DNA of 64,000 nucleotides, taken from Oenanthe sinensis. Taxonomy: Eukaryota; Streptophyta; Magnoliopsida; Apiales; Apiaceae. The stretch's first letter is position 1; every line of letters begins with the position of its first letter. The notes below the pieces were generated by a model. The model saw only the letters and a program-made list of their open reading frames with translations. It had not been told where the DNA came from and searched no databases. Positions 56,768-64,000 of the stretch are shown in pieces. Both the position numbers and the translations under genes were made by a program. The DNA is taken from NCBI GenBank assembly GCA_028671895.1, contig JAPMAC010000231.1:7962001-8026000 (forward strand). The letters are read 5' to 3'.

Positions 56768-59023
56768 TTAGCCATTATTTAACATCCCTAGTTCACTAAC
56801 CAGCTTTGAAAAAGAGGATTCATCAAGTGGTTTCGTGAAGATGTCGGCTATCTGATCTTCTGTGGGTACAAAATGTAACACCACAGTTCCATTCATGACA
56901 TGTTCTCGGATAAAATGATACCTTATGTCAATGTGCTTGGTTCTTGAGTGTTGTACAGGATTGTTGGAAATTGCTATAGCACTTGTGTTGTCGCAGAATA
57001 TTGGAATTTTATTCAACGCAAGCCCATAGTCATTCAGCTGATTCCTTATCCACAAGATCTGTGCACAACAGCTGCCTGCCGCAATGTATTCTGCTTCGGC
57101 TGTCAAGGTAGATACTGAGTGTTCTTTCTTGCTATACCAGGAAATCAGTCGACGTCCTAGAAGCTGACAGCTTCCAGAAGTACTTTTCCTATTTATCCTA
57201 CAACCTGCATAATCCGAATCTGTATAGCCAATTAGGTCAAAACCTGTATCTTTAGGGTACCAAATTCCAAGATTTGGTGTACCCTTAAGATATCTAAAAA
57301 TTCTTTTCACAGCTATAAGATGAGATTCTCTAGGATCTGATTGAAATCTAGCAAATAAGCATGTTGCAAATATAATATCAGGTCTACTAGCAGTTAAGTA
57401 CAATAATGAGCCTATCATACCTCTATAGCTTGTGATGTCAACTTTCTTACCAGTTTCATCTTTATCAAGCTTTGTGGCTGTTGGCATTGGGGTTTTTACC
57501 GGTGAAGAGTCTTCTAGACTGTATTTTCTCAACAGATCCCTTACGTATTTTGATTGGCAAATAAAAATCCCATCTTCCTTTTGCTTTACTTGCAATCCAA
57601 GGAAGAACGACAGCTCACCCATCATGCTCATTTCATACCTACTCTGCATTAACTTAGCAAATCTCTTGCACAAGTTTTCATTAGTTGAACCAAATATGAT
57701 ATCGTCAACATAAACTTGGACAAATAACATATCTTTTTCATGCAATTTATAAAAGAGAGTTTTATCTATAACACCTCTAATAAAACCATTTTCAAGTAAA
57801 AACACAGAGAGAGTGTCATACCATGTCCTTGGTGCTTGCTTGAGCCCATAGAGAGCTTTGAATAGAAAATATACAAAACCAGCAAACTCTGGATTTTCAA
57901 AACCAGGGGGCTGTTCCACATAAACTTCCTCTTCTAACTCTCCATTCAGAAAAGCACTCTTTACATCCATTTGATAAACTTTAAAATTGGAATGTGCTGC
58001 GAATGCCAGAAATATCCTGATGGCTTCAAGTCTTGCAACTGGTGCGTAGGTCTCATCATAATCAATTCCCTATTCTTGGGAGTAACCCTTTGCCACCAGT
58101 CTGGCCTTGTTCCTCGTAACAATGCCATCACCGTCTAACTTGTTCCTGTATACCCATTTCGTGCCAATAACAGATCTATCTTTAGGCCTGGGTACCAGTG
58201 TCCATACTTCCTGTCTTTCGAACTGATTGAGCTCTTCTTGCATGGCAAGAACCCAATCTGGATCAATTAATGCATCTTCAATCTTCTTTGGTTCTTCTTG
58301 AGATAGAAAAACTGAAAATAAACATTCATTTGAAGTTGCACTTCTGGTTCTTACTCCAACATCTGGATCACCTATGATCAATTCAAAAGGATGATCTCTG
58401 CTCCATATCCTTTCCCTGGGTAGGTTTGATCTTGATGATTCGCCTCGAAATTCATTGTGATGTTGTGTTCTACCAGTTGATCCTTCATCTCCCCCTGAGT
58501 TGCTGCCAGGATGACTTGTTGATCCACCACTGGTATTAGTAGTATCTCTAGTGTTACCATTGTTTCCACCACTGTTACCTGGATCATCATTATTATTGTC
58601 ATCATCATTTCCTTTTACAACCTCAGGTTCTTCTTCGTCATCAGAATATGAGTCTGGATAATTGTCGAATTTTAATGACTCAGAAGAATCTTCAGTTTGG
58701 ATACTTGGGAGTTTAGTGTCATCAAAAGTTACATTGACACTTTCTTTCACTTGGTGCTGATCAATTATGTACACCCTATATGCTCTTCTTGAATACCCGA
58801 CAAAAATAGCTTCATGTGCCTTGGCCTCAAACTTGCCACGATGTTTATCTCCATCCTTTAACACAAAGCATTTGGCTCCAAATACATGAAAGTACTTGAG
58901 AGTTGGTTTCTTGCCAGCCATTAATTCATAGGGAGTTTTCATATGATCTTTGTTGATTAGAGTTCGATTCTGAGTGTAACAAGCTGTATTCACTGCTTCA
59001 GCACAGAAGTAGATAGGTAACCT
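56768..59023 (-). pseudogene. Sirevirus B pol, 5' part cut off
   Basis: The minus frame begins inside integrase (IYFCAEAVNTACYTQNRT) directly at the Sirevirus C insertion. It passes the integrase C-terminal region (GAKCFVLKDGDKHRGKF, FVGYS) and an acidic Asn/Gly-rich linker, then reaches RT (WVYRNKLDGDG; AFLNGELEEEVYVEQPPGFE; catalytic VQVYVDDIIFGS near 57700) and RNase H (DSDYAGCRINRKSTSGSCQ; LTAEAEYIAA; TKHIDIRYHFIREHV), ending at 56768. One in-frame TAG at 58070-58072 separates linker and RT. Catalytic residues are kept, so the copy was probably functional not long ago. Confidence 0.92.
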
Positions 59024-59668
59024 TGAAAGGCATAGGTGTACTAACTTGTAACACTTAATTATTATGTAACTCAACTAAGTAAAAGATAAAACAACAGCAA
59101 AACAAGAGAAACGGAAGAAGCACATGGAATCAATCAACTGAAGAAATGGTAATGATACTTGGTAACTACAAGTAACTAATTTGGTTAATCAAGGATGCAT
59201 AAGTGAGAAGAAGTTCAATCTAAGTATTGCTCATGCCCTAACTTATCTAATGGAGAATCAAATTAATGTCAAGGAAGTATCAAGAAGACCAAAGTGATTT
59301 CATGTAATGTATATCAACATCTGGATAATGTAAAGGTTAATCAACAAATGAGAACTGACATTCAGAAGCAAGAACCCCTACAAGACTAGTCACTTATGAA
59401 CCAGACCGTTGCATCAAGTGTCAGGACATTGGAGGCAAGTTCATGTCAGTAATAGAAGATCTCATTTGAATTGAGTGAGGAAAAGAAATTGAAGAAGCTA
59501 AGGAAACTTGCTCATAAAGGTTAACTCTCAATTAGTCACTAAAGAAGGTCAACATTGGATGTGTGCATATTTGCCAAGGCAAATGTCGATCCACAGCAGA
59601 TCGAGATGCGGGTCGAGATTTACAAGTGAAGTAAAACACTGCTAAGGCAAATCTCGATCCAGGCGATA

Positions 59669-59932
59669 GATCGAGATCGAGATTCTCCCAGATCGAGATC
59701 GAGATCTTCACAGATCGAGATCGAGATCTTCATAGATCGAGATCGAGATTCTCCCAGATCGAGATCGAGATCTTCACAGATCGAGATCGAGATCTTCATA
59801 GATCGAGATCGAGATTCTCCCAGATCGAGATCGAGATTTTCACAGATCGAGATCGAGATCTTCATAGATCGAGATCGAGATTCTCCCAGATCGAGATCGA
59901 GATTTTCACAGATCGAGATCAAGATTGGTCCA
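59669..59932. repeat. 22-bp minisatellite in LTR C with 66-bp higher order
   Basis: About 12 units of GATCGAGATCGAGAT plus CTTCACA, CTTCATA or TCTCCCA endings. The three endings cycle in a 66-bp pattern. It lies in U3, upstream of the TATA box. Confidence 0.93.
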
Positions 59933-60094
59933 GGCGAAGATCGAGATGCGGGTAGAAATGTAACATTTAATGTTCAAGGGACAAGTGGCTTATTGTAAAC
60001 GGTTGATCCAGAGTTGTTGTTAAAGTACTTTTTGTTGTCGAAATCCTGATTGGGCCACGTACACAAAAAGGACAAGATCAAGACTACATGACAT

Positions 60095-60101
60095 TATAAA
60101 A
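60095..60101 (+). promoter_or_regulatory. TATA box of Sirevirus C LTR
   Basis: TATAAAA about 305 bases before the LTR end and about 165 bases after the minisatellite. Transcription would start near 60125. Confidence 0.65.
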
Positions 60102-60403
60102 GCAGCACTTTGTTATTTAGTAGGTACAAGTATCTCTGTATTTTCAACGATAATTTTTAAGAGAGAGCATTTACTGTAAAACAAAAAGTGAGAGAGAGGA
60201 TCAGTTGAATCTAGCTTTAATTGCTGTATTTATTGTTCAACTGATCATGATGCTTTTATGAATGTTGTAGCAAATCCATCAATGAATATAATGATATATT
60301 CTTGAAATTCTGTGTCATCATTTATTACTTGCACATTGTTTATTATCTTATTTTTTGAACAGTTGTATTCACCCCCCCTCTACAACACTTTGGACCTAAC
60401 AAT

Positions 60404-60415
60404 TGGTATCAGAGC
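60404..60415 (+). other. Sirevirus C primer binding site (initiator Met tRNA)
   Basis: TGGTATCAGAGC two bases after the LTR end, the standard primer site of plant copia elements. Confidence 0.92.
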
Positions 60416-60886
60416 CCCTGTTAAACACATCTAACAGAGATCCTACTGTGTTGTTTGAGTTGGTTCTTGAAAATCCCAGATCTAATTTTTTTTCTTGAAG
60501 TTTGTGCCAGAAGTTTTTATTTGTGTCTTCTTGAAAAAGTCGTAGATCTAAAAAGTTCTGAGTCATGGTGTAAGGAATACTTGTACAAAATTCCAAAATA
60601 CTGTACTTTAGAGCTTTGTGGATTTTCTTGTGGTCAAAACTGGAATCAACTGATTGACTAAACAAAAAGGACAATTTCGAACTTCTGTCAACTAGAAAGT
60701 GGACACCTTTTTGTTTGGACTTGAAAAATTGTGGACCCTGCTACTGTTCCTGTGATTAAAACTAACTTGCTTGAATCTTAAGTGCAAAATCCGTTGGATA
60801 TTTAAAGTGAGATAATTAATTTTTCAAGTAAATACAATTTATTGTAATTTGAAAAGTGTATTATCTTAATTTTAAATTTTATTAAA
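60416..60886 (+). other. Sirevirus C leader, non-coding
   Basis: About 470 bases between the primer site and the gag ATG. No feature was recognised beyond AT-rich DNA. Confidence 0.6.
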
Positions 60887-63436
60887 ATGGCCGCCGCACA
60901 CAGATTTAAGATACCTCCGTTTGATGCACAACATTATGACGAATGGACCGGAAGGATGAGAGCTTACCTTGAATCAATAAACAAGGTATACTTGAGAATA
61001 TTGGAAAACGGTCCATACATACCCATGAGAATTGAGCCAGAGCGAATGGAAGGAGGGATACTAATTCCATCCCGGTCTGTTCCTAAAGAGGAAATGGAGT
61101 TTTCAGACGCAGATAAAGAATTGGTTGGTATGGATGCGTCGTTACGCAATGTCATAATTGAATCCCTAAACTCAGAGTACTATGTTCAAATAAAGGGATT
61201 AAAAACAGCTAAAGCCATGTGGGATAAACTGGCTGTGGTGATGGAGGGGACCGAGAAAGTTAGAGATAATCACAAACGCATTCTGATATCTGAATATGAA
61301 TCGTTCAGATGCGAACGAGGAGAAAGCGTAGCGGATGTTTACAAACGTTACAGTAAATTGCTTATCGAGTTGAGTATAAGAGATAAAGTCTATCCACTAG
61401 CAGATTCAAATATCAAGTTTCTATTGAATTTGCCTAAACATCTGGAACACAGGATCACTGCCATTCGAGAGTCAAGAGACTTGAAAAATACTTCTCTCGA
61501 AAAGCTGTATGGTGTTTTGAAGACCTACGAGCTGGAGCAGGAACAAAATGACAGAAGAAGATCCTACAATAGTGGAGAAAACAAAGCGGTAAGTGAGTCT
61601 GGACTTGTAGCTGAAGAGTCTGCTGTAAAGGCACTTGCAGCTGTCTCATTGAAAACTGCTAATCCTGAAAGGGTGGTATTAGACATTGAAGATCCATCCG
61701 AAGAAAGTGAGGATGAATACTATACCCTTGAAGAGCTGGACAAATTAGAAGACAAGTCGTATGCTTGTATTGCTCGAGAATTTGCTCATATCAGCTTCAG
61801 GAAGCAAAGAAGTGGTAAAGGACGATTTGGTAGTTCTTTCAGCCGAAGAGGCAGCAGTAGCGGCAGAGGCAGTAGTGTAAGTGGTCGGGGAAGTTACAGT
61901 GGCCGAGGTAGCACATCCGGTAGTGGCTACAGACCTAACCTGGTAGACAAGAACAAGTTCAGATGCTACAACTGCAATGAATTGGGGCACTTCGCAACAG
62001 AGTGCAAGAAGCCCAAGTACGTTCATCCCAAGGAATCCTATGCTGATCTGAAAAAGAAATATGATGCCTTGGTTAGCAAGCAACAGAAGGGAAGCCGGGC
62101 GTATGTTGTGACTGAAGGGAAGGGTTGGGACGAGTCTGATGAAGATGAAGATCAGGAGCTATGCAATTTCGCTTTAATGGCAAAATCTTCAGAACAATCA
62201 GAGGTACCGATTCTAACCGTAAATGAAATGTCTATACCTGAGTACCAAAATGAATTAGCTGCCATGACTAAAGATATGTACAATCTCCAACTAAATCTAA
62301 TTGCTGTTAATGAGGAAAATGCTAAACTCTCCCTTAAGAATAGACTTCTCGAGGCCAGGGTAGAGGAATTAGAATCAGGAGAAAGTAAAGAAAGGCAGTT
62401 AATGAATCAGGTAGACGTTTTAGAACACAAGCTTAAGATTAGGGAAGACCTTAACGAAGAACTTAAAAATGAATTAGCTGAGCTTAAAATAACATGTAAA
62501 TCTTTTGAAGAAGCTGCTAATAAAGTTTTTATAGAAAGGGACATGTACATGAAACTGGCAGGCAAGAGTAAAAATGAAAAAGTAAACATAGGACTTGACT
62601 ACACACAGAAAAAGAAAAATAGGGCTGCTGAGTTGTTAGAGCCAGTGTTAGTCAAAGAAAATGTGCCTGAGGTTTTAATGGATGTTAGAAAACCTATCTT
62701 TAAGCATTTTGAGCCTAGGACCATAGATCCTGTTGCTACTGAAATTGAACATGAGATTAAAATTGAAAGAGATTCAGAAGAAAAAGTAGTAGAACCTACA
62801 ACTTCTAAAAGAGCGAGTAAGATTGCTTATGCTAAGAGAGGAGTAGGAACCAAGGAGGCTAAGACGGTGTCATATAAACAATGGGTAGCAGGATCATACC
62901 AAATGAAAGCACCTGTAAAGGCAGTTAAAACTGAACCTGCATCTGTATCTACATCTACACGAGCTAGAAAGGCATGCTATATCTGTAATCAAACTGATCA
63001 TTTGTCTTACTATTGCCCGTTCTATGTAGAGGAAGAAAAATCTGTTGGTTGTAATACCATGCCTGCAACTACTGCTTTGCCTAACATGCATGCAAATCAT
63101 GCTAAATGCAATAATCCTAATTGTATGCCATGTGCTGTAAACATCATGCATGCTTATTTTAATTTAATGAATACTGCTAGTGCATCTGTTGAACATACAT
63201 CTAGTAGTGGTAAGAAAAAGCATGTGGGGTCAAAGACTAAGACTTCAAGTCCTCCTAAAGTTAGGAGTGACCAGTCTACTCCCAAACCTGACAAGCCTGT
63301 CAAGGTTGACAAGGGAAAAGACAAAGTCAAGATGAATGCCCCTGATGGCAACAAGGCAAAGCCTTCTGTATCTGAAAAGAAAAAGGAAATTATTGATGCC
63401 GGGCCCAAACATCATTGGGTTCCGAAGAACACCTAA
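60887..63436 (+). CDS. gag: Sirevirus C Gag, 849 residues
   Basis: It starts at ATGGCCGCC, a good plant start context. Residues 1-60 resemble the copia Gag N-terminus (FKIPPFDAQHYDEWTGRMRA). A UBN2-type core spans about 95-220 (MWDKLAVVMEGTEKVRDN; LNLPKHLEHRI). An acidic stretch follows, and then a basic Gly/Ser/Arg region with SGRGS repeats (about 318-350). A CCHC knuckle is near 361-374 (CYNCNELGHFATEC). A long coiled coil follows (about 440-570). A second Cys/His motif is near 697-710 (CYICNQTDHLSYYC), and a further Cys-rich stretch is near 735-750 (CNNPNCMPC). Its size is well above that of common copia Gags and fits Sireviruses. The C-terminus is Lys/Pro/Ser-rich. The frame is intact. 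Confidence 0.92.
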   Translation: MAAAHRFKIPPFDAQHYDEWTGRMRAYLESINKVYLRILENGPYIPMRIEPERMEGGILIPSRSVPKEEMEFSDADKELVGMDASLRNVIIESLNSEYYVQIKGLKTAKAMWDKLAVVMEGTEKVRDNHKRILISEYESFRCERGESVADVYKRYSKLLIELSIRDKVYPLADSNIKFLLNLPKHLEHRITAIRESRDLKNTSLEKLYGVLKTYELEQEQNDRRRSYNSGENKAVSESGLVAEESAVKALAAVSLKTANPERVVLDIEDPSEESEDEYYTLEELDKLEDKSYACIAREFAHISFRKQRSGKGRFGSSFSRRGSSSGRGSSVSGRGSYSGRGSTSGSGYRPNLVDKNKFRCYNCNELGHFATECKKPKYVHPKESYADLKKKYDALVSKQQKGSRAYVVTEGKGWDESDEDEDQELCNFALMAKSSEQSEVPILTVNEMSIPEYQNELAAMTKDMYNLQLNLIAVNEENAKLSLKNRLLEARVEELESGESKERQLMNQVDVLEHKLKIREDLNEELKNELAELKITCKSFEEAANKVFIERDMYMKLAGKSKNEKVNIGLDYTQKKKNRAAELLEPVLVKENVPEVLMDVRKPIFKHFEPRTIDPVATEIEHEIKIERDSEEKVVEPTTSKRASKIAYAKRGVGTKEAKTVSYKQWVAGSYQMKAPVKAVKTEPASVSTSTRARKACYICNQTDHLSYYCPFYVEEEKSVGCNTMPATTALPNMHANHAKCNNPNCMPCAVNIMHAYFNLMNTASASVEHTSSSGKKKHVGSKTKTSSPPKVRSDQSTPKPDKPVKVDKGKDKVKMNAPDGNKAKPSVSEKKKEIIDAGPKHHWVPKNT

Positions 63437-64000
63437 TCTTTCTGGATTTGCAGGGCAGTGAACAGGAAAAGAGTAAAGTCATATGGGTGCTAGACAGTGG
63501 AGCATCGAGGCATATGACCGGCAATAAGTCCCTGCTAACAGATTTGGTGTTGAGAGCCGGCTCCGTGGTTACTTTTGGAGATAACAGCAAAGGTTACACC
63601 AGGGGATATGGCAAGATCGTTTGTGGAAATGTTATCATTGAGGACGTGTCCTTTGTGGAAGGATTGCGACATAATCTTCTCAGCGTTAGTCAGTTCACCG
63701 ACAGGGGTTTTGGCGTCAACTTTGGGAAGCATGATTGTTCGATTCGAAGCAAAAAGGATGGAAGCCTTGCTCTCAAAGGAGTAAGGAAGTCAAATTTGTT
63801 CATAGCTGACATGAATTCTGCTGATCAGTCTGAAGTCACGTGTTTCTACAGCAAGGCTTCTGCTGATGAAAGTTGGCTATGGCATAAAAGATTATCTCAC
63901 CTGAACTTTAAAGCAATGAATAATCTCGTAAGGAGAGAATTGGTGAGACGGCTGCCGCAGATGGAGTTCACCCCAGATGGACTCTGCGAAGCATGTGAGA
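63397..64000 (+). CDS. pol: Sirevirus C pol start (protease, pre-integrase), 3' partial
   Basis: The frame is open from 63397 to the window edge and is -1 relative to gag, overlapping it by 40 bases. It encodes the protease active site WVLDSGASRHMTG (near 63487), GLRHNLLSVSQ, and the GAG-pre-integrase/zinc region SWLWHKRLSHLNFKAM...LCEACE, with the HH and CC residues in place. No ATG opens this frame near its start, so it is probably made by -1 frameshifting or another recoding event. I see no classic slippery heptamer in the overlap. Confidence 0.88.

Larger units (their letters stand above)
44584..59023 (-). mobile_element. Sirevirus B (Ty1/copia), broken by a CACTA and by Sirevirus C
   Basis: On the minus strand: the pol end (integrase C-terminus, RT, RNase H; 59023 to 56768), a spacer with palindromes, an env-like ORF (55568 to 46084), a polypurine tract and the 3' LTR (44584-45853). 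A large env-like ORF after pol is a mark of many Sireviruses. Its integrase gene is cut at 59024 by Sirevirus C (left flank AACCT). The gag and 5' LTR must lie beyond C, outside the window. A CACTA element sits in the env-like ORF. Confidence 0.88.
59024..60401 (+). repeat. Sirevirus C 5' LTR, 1378 bp
   Basis: It starts TGAAAGGCATAGG and ends CTTTGGACCTAACA, just before the primer binding site. The ends match LTRs A and B (inverse), but the middle is unrelated and carries its own repeat. Confidence 0.88.
59024..64000 (+). mobile_element. Sirevirus C (Ty1/copia), 5' part, plus strand
   Basis: 5' LTR (59024-60401), initiator-Met primer binding site, leader, a large Gag ORF, and the open start of pol running off the right edge. 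It sits in the integrase gene of Sirevirus B (left flank AACCT; the partner TSD is outside). No stop or shift is seen apart from the gag/pol frame change, so this may be an intact, recent insertion. Confidence 0.93.

Noticed and set aside
59620..59922. A 100-codon minus-strand frame with a strongly periodic Ser/Arg/Ile/Asp product
   Set aside because: It is the translation of the 22-bp minisatellite in LTR C. A 66-bp period is a multiple of three, so any frame without a stop stays open.
1..64000. tRNA, rRNA or snRNA genes
   Set aside because: None recognised. The only tRNA-like similarity is in the primer binding sites, which are short complements and not genes.

Overview
This window is a transposon-dominated piece of a flowering-plant nuclear genome, probably a eudicot. 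No species can be named from the sequence alone. The signs are plant-type spliced reading frames, Tat-lineage Ty3/gypsy elements, Sirevirus-type Ty1/copia elements, hAT and CACTA DNA transposons with clean target-site duplications (TSDs), and remains of two plant gene families: a USP-domain receptor-like kinase and a PDR/ABCG transporter. No intact host gene, tRNA, rRNA or CRISPR array was found.

Layout from left to right. (1) 1-9477: a minus-strand Tat/Retand-like gypsy element (E1) whose 3' LTR lies off the left edge. It has a long gag-pol on the minus strand and a spliced antisense extra ORF on the plus strand. (2) About 9.76-13.6 kb: a decayed USP-kinase pseudogene on the minus strand. 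(3) 14012-23142: a second Tat element (E2) of the same architecture, flanked by TSD AATAT. Its gag-pol is heavily broken. (4) 23.1-26.1 kb: AT-rich intergenic DNA with a small hAT-type MITE (25127-25698). (5) 26112-38890: a hAT element (TSD GCCCTGTG). It was split by a copia element (27197-36640, TSD AGATG), which was itself split by a roughly 5-kb solo LTR (28041-33007, TSD CCATA). (6) 39.5-41.2 kb: a MITE and a decayed CACTA end. (7) 41193-64000: stacked Sireviruses. Element A (LTR plus some interior) is interrupted by element B. B's env-like gene is interrupted by a CACTA element (49177-55108, TSD AGT, perfect 30-bp TIRs), and B's integrase gene is interrupted by Sirevirus C in the opposite orientation. 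C runs off the right edge with open gag and pol frames.

Most notable observations. The CACTA element carries several exons of a PDR-type ABC transporter upstream of its own last transposase-associated exon, so it is a Pack-CACTA gene-capture event. E1 has an otherwise open 1339-residue gag-pol reading frame from which the catalytic core of reverse transcriptase is cleanly missing in frame. Both Tat elements carry a four-exon antisense gene, and in E2 this gene has its own plausible TATA box. The three Sirevirus LTRs carry different short repeats in U3, and element B has a row of long palindromes between pol and env that are built from its own LTR repeat unit. The nesting of TSDs gives a readable order of insertion for both big clusters.
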